A stretch of DNA of 64,000 nt from Alistipes sp. (GTDB lineage: Bacteria; Bacteroidota; Bacteroidia; Bacteroidales; Rikenellaceae). Shown one piece after another: positions 1-6,813 of the stretch; position 1 is the first letter of the stretch; the number at the start of each line of letters is the position of its first letter. The notes beneath the pieces were generated by a model that saw only the letters and a list, made by a program, of their open reading frames with translations, did not search any database and had not been told where the DNA came from. Location: the NCBI GenBank assembly GCA_020026415.1, contig JAHHQL010000009.1:22247-86246 (forward strand), given 5' to 3'. Both the position numbers and the translations under genes were made by a program.

Positions 1-21
1 TTCCCCCCGTGTGCGAAACCG

Positions 22-41
22 AAGACAGGGGTCTTTTTTCT
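22..41 (+). terminator. Probable intrinsic terminator of an upstream gene outside the window
   Basis: A short hairpin (AAGAC, AGGG loop, GTCTT) is followed at once by a T-run. It lies before the first gene, so it would end a transcript entering from the left edge. The stem is only 5 bp, so this is tentative. Confidence 0.4.
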
Positions 42-76
42 TTTACGGGATGTGTTTCCCTCTATTTTTTTAGGAT

Positions 77-1921
77 ATGATTCGCAAGAAAACAACCTTT
101 GTGTTTGCCCTGTTCGGAGTGACCGTCCTGATGATGGCGTTGCAGAAACCCCTCTTTCTGATGCGTTACTGGTCGATGGCGGGGGATGCCACTGCGACGG
201 ATTGGTTTCGGGTGGTGTGGTACGGACTGACGCACGATGTGACGCTGGCGGGCTATGTCACGGCACTGCCTCTTTTGGCTTCGATCGCCTCGCTGTGGGT
301 ACGGATGCCCGAACGCATCTGGACAAAAGTCATGCGCGTATGGCTCTATGCCGTGTCGATTCTGACCGCCGCCATCTTTGCGGTCGATCTCGGACTGTAC
401 GAACATTGGGGATTCCGCATCGACGCCACCGTACTGATCTATCTGACCGATCCGAAAGATGCCGCCGCAAGCGTGGATTGGATGACGGGGTTGTCGGGAT
501 TTGCGCTGTTTGCCGTGTGGGCATGGGGCATGATGTGGTGCTACCGCCACGTGGCCGACCTCTTTGACGGAGATCCCGTTCTGCCGCATCGCACCGCCGT
601 GTGGCTGACCCTTGCGGGACTTTTCTTGGGCGGATTGGATTTTCTGGCGATCCGTGGCGGTGCAGGCGAATCGACCGCCAATGTGTCGAAGGCCTACTTC
701 TCGTCGAATATGTTTCTGAATCATGCCGCGACCAATCCCGTCTTTTCGTTTCTCCATTCGCTGGGCAAACGGCAGGACTATGCCTCGGAGTACGCCTTCC
801 GTTCGGATGAGGAGTGCGCCCGGTTGTTCGATTCGCTGCGCGGAAACGCCGCGCCCGCCACTCCGACGGTCGAACTGCTGACCCGTAAACGCCCCAATGT
901 GGTGGTGATCCTTCTGGAGAGTTTCGCCCGTACGATCATGGAGACCGATGCCGTGGGCGAGCGCGTCATGCCCAACCTCGACCGCTACAAGGCCGAAGGC
1001 GTGTGGTTTGAGAATATGTTTGCCAACTCGTTCCGCACCGATCGTGGCGAGGTCGCCGTCCTGAGCGGTTTCCCCGCGCAGACCACCATTTCGATCATGA
1101 AACTGCCGGGCAAGAGCCGTAATCTGCCGTCGATCGCCCGCTCGCTGAAGCGCGAGGGCTATTCCACCTCGTTCTACTACGGCGGTGATCTGAATTTCAC
1201 GGATCAGTCCTCCTATATGTATGCCACGGGTTGGGAGCGTTTGGTCTGGCAGAAAGACCTTTCGTTCGATGCCCCGATGTCGAAGTGGGGTTGGAACGAC
1301 GAGACGATGTGTGCCTATGTGGGTGACGAGGTGTTGCGCCTGAGCCGCGAGAGCAAAGAGCCGTTCCTTGTCGGCTTCCTCACGTTGAGCAGTCACATGC
1401 CTTTCGACGTGCCTTATCACAAATACGAACACCCGATGCTCAATGCCGTGTCGTTCAGCGACAAGCATCTCGGCAAGATGCTCGACCGATGGAAAGCCTC
1501 CGATGCGTGGGACAATCTGTTGGTTGTGCTGGTTGCCGATCACGGCTACCCCTATCCCGAGGATCTGGAGTACAACGCGCCGTTGCGTCACCGTATCCCA
1601 CTGATTCTGACGGGCGGAGCGGTGCGCGAGAAGCGTGTGGTGGAGGAGTATGCCTCGCAGATCGACATCGCCGCCACGCTGCTCGGTCAGATGGGCATCG
1701 ACCATTCGGATTACGATTACAGCAAAGATATTTTCGCTCCCGCCCCGCCTTGCAAGTTCGGCTACTACGCCTTCAACAACGGGTTCGGGGTGACGGATGC
1801 CGAGGGTGAATTTGTCTTCGACTGCACTTCGGGGCGCGTCATCCGCGACACCAACCCCCGTTTGCGTCAAATCGGAGAGGTCATGTTGCAGACCACCTAT
1901 CGCGATATTGCCCGCAGATAA
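77..1921 (+). CDS. LtaS/sulfatase-type membrane phosphotransferase (alkaline phosphatase superfamily)
   Basis: A 614-aa inner-membrane enzyme. Five hydrophobic segments lie in the first 190 residues (about 7-27, 54-75, 86-106, 138-155, 173-192), followed by an extracytoplasmic sulfatase-like domain from about residue 272. Expected catalytic residues are visible: E281 in VVVILLESF, the probable nucleophile T321 in FRTDRGE, H440 in LSSHMPF, and D488-H489 in LVADHG. This matches the LtaS fold, where a threonine carries a phospho-intermediate. Family members transfer phosphoglycerol or phosphoethanolamine from phospholipids to envelope glycans. A Gram-negative Bacteroidota cell has no classical lipoteichoic acid, so modification of LPS or another surface glycan is more likely; the substrate cannot be read from sequence. 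ATG 77 follows an A/T-rich leader. It appears monocistronic. Confidence 0.82.
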   Translation: MIRKKTTFVFALFGVTVLMMALQKPLFLMRYWSMAGDATATDWFRVVWYGLTHDVTLAGYVTALPLLASIASLWVRMPERIWTKVMRVWLYAVSILTAAIFAVDLGLYEHWGFRIDATVLIYLTDPKDAAASVDWMTGLSGFALFAVWAWGMMWCYRHVADLFDGDPVLPHRTAVWLTLAGLFLGGLDFLAIRGGAGESTANVSKAYFSSNMFLNHAATNPVFSFLHSLGKRQDYASEYAFRSDEECARLFDSLRGNAAPATPTVELLTRKRPNVVVILLESFARTIMETDAVGERVMPNLDRYKAEGVWFENMFANSFRTDRGEVAVLSGFPAQTTISIMKLPGKSRNLPSIARSLKREGYSTSFYYGGDLNFTDQSSYMYATGWERLVWQKDLSFDAPMSKWGWNDETMCAYVGDEVLRLSRESKEPFLVGFLTLSSHMPFDVPYHKYEHPMLNAVSFSDKHLGKMLDRWKASDAWDNLLVVLVADHGYPYPEDLEYNAPLRHRIPLILTGGAVREKRVVEEYASQIDIAATLLGQMGIDHSDYDYSKDIFAPAPPCKFGYYAFNNGFGVTDAEGEFVFDCTSGRVIRDTNPRLRQIGEVMLQTTYRDIARR

Positions 1922-1967
1922 GTGTAAAAAACCTGATTGATAAATGGATTACCTCTCCAATTTTTTG

Positions 1968-1975
1968 TATATTTG
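1968..1975 (+). promoter_or_regulatory. Bacteroidota -7 box of the proS promoter
   Basis: TATATTTG matches TAnnTTTG exactly and lies about 38 nt before the proS ATG, in the short gap after the previous gene. No good -33 element is seen at the expected distance. Confidence 0.6.
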
Positions 1976-2013
1976 CAAATTCTTAAAGAATTAATTGTTA
2001 AAAACGAAATAAT

Positions 2014-3501
2014 ATGGCTAAGGAATTGAAAGACCTCACCAAATCGGAGGACAACTACTCGCAGTGGTACAACGATCTGGTCGTTAAAGCAGGTTTGGCC
2101 GAGAGTTCGGCTGTCCGCGGTTGTATGGTCATCAAACCTTATGGTTATGCCATTTGGGAGAAGATGCACGATGCACTGGACAAGATGTTTAAGGAAACGG
2201 GTCACCAGAACGCCTACTTCCCGTTGTTTATCCCCAAATCGTTCTTCTCGAAGGAGGCTCACCACGTGGAGGGCTTCGCCAAGGAGTGTGCCGTTGTGAC
2301 GCACTACCGTCTGAAGAACGATCCCGAACACAAGGGTAACGTGATCGTCGATCCCGATGCCAAACTTGAGGAGGAACTGATCGTCCGCCCGACTTCGGAG
2401 ACCATCATCTGGAACACCTACAAGAACTGGATTCAGTCGTACCGCGACCTGCCCATCCTGTGCAACCAGTGGGCAAATGTCGTTCGTTGGGAGATGCGTA
2501 CGCGTCTGTTCCTGCGTACGGCCGAGTTCCTGTGGCAGGAGGGTCACACCGCCCACGCAACCCGTGAGGAGGCTGTTGCCGAAGCCGAAAAGATGATCGG
2601 GGTTTACCGCAAATTCGCCGAGGAGTGGATGTCGGTACCTGTGATCGTCGGTCACAAATCGCCCAACGAGCGTTTTGCCGGTGCCGAGGATACGCTGACG
2701 ATCGAGGCTCTGATGCAGGACGGTAAGGCACTGCAGAGCGGTACGTCGCACTTCCTGGGTCAGAACTTCGCCAAGGCATTCGATGTGAAATACATCAACA
2801 AGGAGGGTAAGTTGGAGTACGTTTGGGCTACCTCGTGGGGTGTTTCGACCCGTCTGATGGGTGCCCTGATCATGTCGCACTCGGACAACAACGGTCTGGT
2901 ACTGCCCCCAAAACTCGCCCCGATTCAGGTTGTCATGGTGCCGATCTACAAGGGTCTGGAGCAGTTGGAGGACATCAAGGGTCGTTTCGAGAAGATCGCC
3001 GAGCAGTTGCGCTCGAAAGGCATCAGTGTCAAGATCGACGACCGCGACAACGTACGTTCGGGCTTCAAGTTTGCCGAGTATGAGTTGAAGGGTGTTCCCG
3101 TTCGTCTGGCCATGGGCCCCCGCGATGTGGAGAACAACACGATCGAACTGGTTCGCCGTGATACGTTGGAGAAGACCACCGTATCGCAGGAGGGGCTCGT
3201 GGAGCGCATCGAAGGCCTCATGACCGAGATCCAGCAGAACATCTTCAACAAGGCTCTCAACTACCGCAACTCGATGATCACGAAAGTCGATACGTGGGAC
3301 GAGTTCAAGCGCGTGCTGGACGAGAAGGGCGGTTTCATTCTGGCTCACTGGGACGGCACGGTCGAGACCGAAGTTGCCATCAAGGAGGCTACCAAGGCTA
3401 CGATCCGTTGCATCCCGTTCGATGCTCCCGAAGAGGAGGGCAAGTGCGTCTTCACGGGCAAACCCTCGCACCGCCGTGTGCTCTTCGCAAGAAGTTACTA
3501 A
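2014..3501 (+). CDS. proS: Proline--tRNA ligase, archaeal/eukaryal-type
   Basis: Charges tRNA-Pro with proline in the cytoplasm. The 495-aa length fits the short ProRS form without the large editing insertion of the E. coli-type enzyme (about 570 aa). Class II synthetase features are visible: the motif 2 region RWEMRTRLFLRTAEF near residues 159-173 and a QEGHTAHAT segment just after. An anticodon-binding region follows from about residue 300, and the protein ends in -RSY, as the C-terminal domain of this subclass does with its terminal Tyr. The gene has its own promoter and terminator, so it is probably transcribed alone. Bacteroidota commonly carry this ProRS type. Confidence 0.96.
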   Translation: MAKELKDLTKSEDNYSQWYNDLVVKAGLAESSAVRGCMVIKPYGYAIWEKMHDALDKMFKETGHQNAYFPLFIPKSFFSKEAHHVEGFAKECAVVTHYRLKNDPEHKGNVIVDPDAKLEEELIVRPTSETIIWNTYKNWIQSYRDLPILCNQWANVVRWEMRTRLFLRTAEFLWQEGHTAHATREEAVAEAEKMIGVYRKFAEEWMSVPVIVGHKSPNERFAGAEDTLTIEALMQDGKALQSGTSHFLGQNFAKAFDVKYINKEGKLEYVWATSWGVSTRLMGALIMSHSDNNGLVLPPKLAPIQVVMVPIYKGLEQLEDIKGRFEKIAEQLRSKGISVKIDDRDNVRSGFKFAEYELKGVPVRLAMGPRDVENNTIELVRRDTLEKTTVSQEGLVERIEGLMTEIQQNIFNKALNYRNSMITKVDTWDEFKRVLDEKGGFILAHWDGTVETEVAIKEATKATIRCIPFDAPEEEGKCVFTGKPSHRRVLFARSY

Positions 3502-3520
3502 TCGGATTCACGATTCGGAT

Positions 3521-3559
3521 AAAACCGACTTCCCTATTTCGGGGAGGTCGGTTTTTTTG
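3521..3559 (+). terminator. Intrinsic terminator of proS
   Basis: The arms AACCGACTTCCC and GGGGAGGTCGGTT pair with G-U wobbles around a TATTTC loop. A run of seven T follows. It lies 20 nt after the proS stop. Confidence 0.85.
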
Positions 3560-3755
3560 TATTCCTTTATATATAAGGTATGTGGCGCGGCAGAGTGCAT
3601 AAGGGATACCGCACGGCTCTTTGCAGGATCTGTCCGGACAAAATGTCTGTCGGGATGTTGGTATGTGCAAAACGGTACAATGTTTTTCAGATGGTATGAT
3701 TTTTGACCTTTTAAAGGCAGTTTTTGAGACGAAATGCCCCAAAACAGGCGCGGAA

Positions 3756-3787
3756 TTTGGAATTATCAAAAATAATATATACCTTGC
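3756..3787 (+). promoter_or_regulatory. Candidate promoter of the ECF sigma gene
   Basis: TTTG at 3756-3759 is followed after 20 nt by TACCTTG at 3780-3786, one T short of TAnnTTTG. It would give a 5' leader of about 140 nt before the sigma factor start. The rest of the 437-nt gap from 3502 to 3938 shows the proS terminator and no supported gene. Confidence 0.4.
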
Positions 3788-3938
3788 ACTTGAGATTTGT
3801 TTCGAATTTATAAACCGTCCGCCACGAAAAACAGATGCGGACGACCAATCGAGGCTGATCCGTAAAAATTTTAAACACACATTTAAACCCTGTTGCCTAT
3901 CGACGAAAACTCTACTCTGAATAATAAATTTGAAGAGT

Positions 3939-4523
3939 ATGAATGTACAAATGTTAAGTGATCAAGTTCTGCTTAATCATTACCTTTCCGGTGATCGAAC
4001 GGCAATATCCCAATTAATCGAACGCCATAGTCGCCGTGTGCGTGACTATATCAACCTCATGGTCAAGGATCGTGACCTTGCGGAGGATCTTTTTCAGGAG
4101 ACCTTCATCAAGGTGGTACGTGTCATTGACGAGGGGCGTTATGTCGATAACGGCAAATTCCTTTCGTGGGTGCTTCGCATCGCCCACAATCAGGTCATCG
4201 ACCATTTCCGCATGCAGCGTCAGGACAAAACAGTCAATGAGTCGGATTCGGGCTACGACATCCTCGGTTCGTTGCGATTCACCGAAGGATCGGTCGAGGA
4301 TGCACTCGTGTCGGAGCAGATCGAGCGCGACATCCGCCGCTTGGTAAAACTCCTGCCCGACGAGCAGCGCGAGGTGGTCATGATGCGCTATTTCGCAGGT
4401 TTGAGTTTCAAGGACATTGCCGAGCAGACCAACGTGTCGATCAACACGGCACTGGGTCGTATGCGCTATGCACTGATCAATCTGAGGAAAATCATCCGCG
4501 AGAAAAACATCATTTTGAGTTAG
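3939..4523 (+). CDS. ECF-type RNA polymerase sigma-70 family sigma factor
   Basis: A 194-aa sigma factor with only regions 2 and 4, which directs RNA polymerase to a subset of promoters. Region 2 covers roughly residues 15-95, with the core-binding segment DLAEDLFQETFIKVV and the -10-binding helix GKFLSWVLRIAHNQVIDHFR. Region 4 covers about 125-185, with LPDEQREVVMMRYFAGLSFKDI and the helix-turn-helix SINTALGRMRYAL. The ATG at 3939 is preferred; an in-frame TTG at 3930 would add three residues. No anti-sigma factor with a membrane segment lies next to it, unlike many ECF loci. A 51-codon ORF follows after 159 nt. The promoter class recognised is unknown. Confidence 0.93.
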   Translation: MNVQMLSDQVLLNHYLSGDRTAISQLIERHSRRVRDYINLMVKDRDLAEDLFQETFIKVVRVIDEGRYVDNGKFLSWVLRIAHNQVIDHFRMQRQDKTVNESDSGYDILGSLRFTEGSVEDALVSEQIERDIRRLVKLLPDEQREVVMMRYFAGLSFKDIAEQTNVSINTALGRMRYALINLRKIIREKNIILS

Positions 4524-4682
4524 ACAGGCACAATATTCTTTCGGAGGCGTGCGTTTATAGAGTAAAAGATCCGCAGGGCAAGTGTTTGGAAGTTGGTTGT
4601 AGGTTTTTTGCCCTGCGATTCTTTTACTTTTAGCAAGTTATGTCGGCACGGGCCGATATGTGGAACCTTAAAATAAAAGCCT

Positions 4683-4838
4683 ATGGAGGATGTGGCCACC
4701 GGACAAGAGGTGAATGACGACCGACAAATTTCCGATGATGAAGAATTGATCATGCGTGAGGTGATAAAGGGCGATGCGGATCTGTTTTACCTGCATCATT
4801 ACCTCGCGGAAGTCTTCAAAAAAGGAGATCATTTTTAA
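4683..4838 (+). CDS. Small acidic hypothetical protein, 51 aa
   Basis: An ORF with an A-rich ribosome-binding region (TTAAAATAAAAGCCT) before its ATG. It lies 159 nt behind the ECF sigma gene on the same strand and is followed 20 nt later by a strong hairpin. The product is acidic in its first half and includes DDEELIMREVIKGDADLF, then LHHYLAEVFKKG. No family is recognised. The DEELI...V..GDADLF pattern loosely resembles the start of sigma region 2, so a truncated sigma relative is one reading and a small partner of the neighbouring sigma factor another; neither is established. It has no membrane segment and no cysteines. Its reality rests on context and the terminator. Confidence 0.5.
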   Translation: MEDVATGQEVNDDRQISDDEELIMREVIKGDADLFYLHHYLAEVFKKGDHF

Positions 4839-4856
4839 GGGTTAATTTTTGATGGG

Positions 4857-4893
4857 AGAGCGACTGCCCGACATCGGGCGGTCGCTTGTTTTG
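4857..4893 (+). terminator. Intrinsic terminator after the 51-codon ORF
   Basis: A perfect 12-bp stem, AGCGACTGCCCG and CGGGCGGTCGCT around ACAT, is followed by TGTTTT. It lies 20 nt after the stop of the small ORF and fits as the end of the sigma transcript. Confidence 0.75.
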
Positions 4894-4929
4894 AGCCTTG
4901 GGGTCATGATCCGTAAGGCCGATACGACA

Positions 4930-4968
4930 GACGCATCACTGCCGGAAGGGCGGGTGATGCGTCTTTTT
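4930..4968 (+). terminator. Second hairpin terminator, stem GACGCATCAC
   Basis: GACGCATCAC at 4930-4939 pairs with GTGATGCGTC at 4954-4963, followed by TTTTTT. It follows the preceding terminator by 36 nt. The same stem recurs at 5058-5097. Confidence 0.7.
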
Positions 4969-5052
4969 TGTGGCGCGGGTCGGATGGGTGCGCCGTTTCG
5001 GGACGGGGATTCCCCGCCTGCGGGTGGAGGAATGATGTCCGGGTGCACCATA

Positions 5053-5097
5053 AAATAACAGACGCAATCACCGCTTCGGGGCAGGTGATGCGTCTGT
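5053..5097 (-). terminator. Probable terminator of the GNAT gene
   Basis: The arms at 5058-5072 and 5084-5097 share the GACGCA(A)TCAC stem of the hairpin at 4930. Read on the minus strand the hairpin is followed by TTATTTTA, so it would end transcription of the acetyltransferase gene that stops at 5119. Confidence 0.6.
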
Positions 5098-5118
5098 TGT
5101 GTGTCTTTCGGAAAATTC

Positions 5119-5709
5119 CTACCCGATGCGGATTAACGGCAGGGCGGGGTTTTCGTGGTCGGAGTATAACTTCAGCACATGCTCGCGCGTAAAGTCCGCC
5201 ATCAGAGCGGCCTCCTCCGGGGTGAGCGGATCGGGATAACTCATCAGCATCAGCGGATAATGCTCGAACGGTTCGCTGTACGAGGGATGGATGTATTCGT
5301 AGTCGGGGTTTGGTTTAAGCCCTTTACGCATGTAGAAATGCTGGCGGCGGATTGTCAGTTCGTCCTCCGGCATTTCGATCTCCAGCAGGAGATGTCCTCC
5401 GCTCCTTTCGATCATCGCCTCTACGACTCTTGAACCGAGTTTCTGATTGCGGCATTCGGGTTTGATGGCCAGATGCTCTATATAGAGGAAGCGGCCGATG
5501 TCCCAGTGAAAAACCAGTCCGACGAGTTCTTCGCCCAGCCAGATGCCGTCGGCCGTGAAGAGCGGATCGTTGGCCATGGCATCCGCATAGCGGGCTTCCT
5601 TCCAGCGTTCGTTTTGGGGAAAGGATTCGACATACAGCCTCCACGCTTCGCTCCAACCTTTGTCCTGCAAGGAGTGGAACGGGATAAATTGCAGTTTCGT
5701 AGTTTCCAT
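5119..5709 (-). CDS. GNAT family N-acetyltransferase
   Basis: A 196-aa protein with one GNAT domain, which would move an acetyl group from acetyl-CoA to an amine; the substrate is not predictable. The cofactor-binding segment is around residues 78-100: the strand IEHLAIKPE, then QKLGSR (Q89, G92), a slightly divergent Q/R-x-x-G-x-G/A loop, then helix VVEAMI. A later segment, FYMRKGLKPNP, matches the typical GNAT motif B ending. The start is set at the ATG of METTKLQ (5709). An in-frame upstream extension is rich in Lys, Ser and Phe and does not look like protein. It stands alone, convergent with the sigma-factor region. Confidence 0.85.
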   Translation of the reverse strand: METTKLQFIPFHSLQDKGWSEAWRLYVESFPQNERWKEARYADAMANDPLFTADGIWLGEELVGLVFHWDIGRFLYIEHLAIKPECRNQKLGSRVVEAMIERSGGHLLLEIEMPEDELTIRRQHFYMRKGLKPNPDYEYIHPSYSEPFEHYPLMLMSYPDPLTPEEAALMADFTREHVLKLYSDHENPALPLIRIG

Positions 5710-6052
5710 AAATTTTTCGGTTTTCGGCAAGATACTCCAAATTTCGGAGATTTTTTCATCCTTAATCCGATTTTTTTGCTTTCCTTTGTGCGGAGGCGAA
5801 TTTTTTTCGACCTTCAAAAGGCTCTTTTTTTCAAACACGGGATTTGGGAACCTTTGTCGGACTAACGATTTTTTGTAGTCATTCCCTTTTCACCGCGGCC
5901 GGTCGATCCCCTTTTGTGGGGAGCAAAACCCCGGAAAAAACTCGTTTTTATGCAGATTCAGAGAATTTTACCCGAAAACGAGCCAAAAAAACGGGTTTTT
6001 CGAGAAATTTTGACTGTTTGCGGAATAACACAAAAATACCGATTAATGGCGA
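5710..6052. other. AT-rich intergenic region, left part
   Basis: The 501-nt spacer between the acetyltransferase start and the nitroreductase start has no credible gene. This left part holds A/T-rich sequence that presumably includes the acetyltransferase promoter. A small inverted repeat, CCCC-TTTTGT-GGGG, is near 5909. The right part has a separate promoter and hairpin. Confidence 0.5.
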
Positions 6053-6083
6053 TTGTGCAGTTCGTTGTTTTGACCGATCTTTG
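6053..6083 (+). promoter_or_regulatory. Candidate promoter upstream of the nitroreductase leader
   Basis: TTG at 6053-6055 is followed after 20 nt by GATCTTTG at 6076-6083, one mismatch from TAnnTTTG. A transcript from here would start near 6090 and meet the hairpin at 6153 before the nitroreductase ATG at 6211. Confidence 0.5.
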
Positions 6084-6152
6084 TAACAGAAAAATAAAGG
6101 TTAAAATATTTTTTGATTCAGCCATTTAATAGTGTGATGTTTGTGTGTGAAA

Positions 6153-6182
6153 AGGGAGGACGGTGGTCCTCCCTTGCTTTTT
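6153..6182 (+). terminator. Hairpin with T-tract in the nitroreductase leader (terminator or attenuator)
   Basis: A perfect 9-bp stem, AGGGAGGAC (6153-6161) and GTCCTCCCT (6166-6174), is followed by TGCTTTTTG. It sits about 30 nt before the nitroreductase start and about 65 nt after the likely transcription start. No protein gene precedes it on this strand. Confidence 0.6.
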
Positions 6183-6210
6183 GTATATACCTCTTTAAAA
6201 CTTTATAACC

Positions 6211-6741
6211 ATGCAATTTCAAGATTTGATGGCCGCACGCCGCAGCATCCGTCGTTTTGATGCCCGCCCCGTTTCGGAGGAGGTGATCGACCGCATGCTG
6301 AAGGTCGGCCTGTCGGCTCCTTCGTCGCGCAATTCGCGTTCGAGTCGTTTGTTGGTGGTCGATGACCCCGCGTTGGTTGCCCGTATGGCTTCGATGCGCG
6401 ATTTCGGATCGGCCTTTATGGAGGGCGCACCTCTGGCGATTGTCGTGTTGGGCGATCCCTCGAAGAGCGATATGTGGCAGATCAATGCCGCCATTACCGC
6501 CACCGTCCTTCATCAGGCGGCTGTCGATGAGGGGCTGAGCTCGTGCTGGGTGCAGATCGCAGGCCGTCCCCGCCGTAAGGATGATCCTGCGGGTGAACTG
6601 GCGGAGGATTATTTAAGAGAGTTCCTCCCGATCCCCGACGACTGCAAGGCTTTGTGTGTCGTGGTGATGGGGTATTCGGACTTTACGCCCCGCCCCCTGC
6701 CCGAAGCGGACGACTCGGAGCGTGTGATCCGACTGAAATAA
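6211..6741 (+). CDS. Nitroreductase family protein (FMN-dependent oxidoreductase)
   Basis: A 176-aa flavin enzyme of the nitroreductase fold. Family members use NAD(P)H and FMN to reduce nitroaromatics, quinones or similar electron acceptors in the cytoplasm; the physiological substrate here is unknown. The FMN phosphate-binding start RRSIRRFDARPV is at residues 9-20, and GLSAPSSRNSRSSRLLVV near 36-53 is the typical second flavin-binding segment. LHQAAVDEGLSSCWV in the middle is the conserved helix of this family. The length fits the short form. A terminator-like hairpin about 30 nt upstream could control expression. Confidence 0.88.
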   Translation: MQFQDLMAARRSIRRFDARPVSEEVIDRMLKVGLSAPSSRNSRSSRLLVVDDPALVARMASMRDFGSAFMEGAPLAIVVLGDPSKSDMWQINAAITATVLHQAAVDEGLSSCWVQIAGRPRRKDDPAGELAEDYLREFLPIPDDCKALCVVVMGYSDFTPRPLPEADDSERVIRLK

Positions 6742-6759
6742 CCGTTATAATATAATAAA

Positions 6760-6797
6760 AAACCGATCTTTCCCGTAGTGGGAGAGATCGGTTTTTT
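6760..6797. terminator. Bidirectional terminator between nitroreductase and DUF2723 gene
   Basis: AACCGATCTTTCCC and GGGAGAGATCGGTT form a long stem with T-runs on both sides. The two flanking genes converge, so it can serve both. Confidence 0.85.
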
Positions 6798-6813
6798 CGT
6801 ATCGGAGGTGGTG

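Noticed and set aside
62..1870. A 602-codon open frame on the minus strand opposite the LtaS-like gene
   Set aside because: It is rich in His, Arg and Gln, resembles no family, and lies exactly antisense to a gene with clear motifs. GC-rich coding DNA gives such frames.
1897..3471. A 524-codon minus-strand frame opposite proS
   Set aside because: Composition is typical of the reverse complement of a coding frame, and proS is certain.
5844..6129. Short + strand frames of 70-80 codons ahead of the nitroreductase
   Set aside because: No family, no A-rich start context, and compositions follow the AT-rich spacer.
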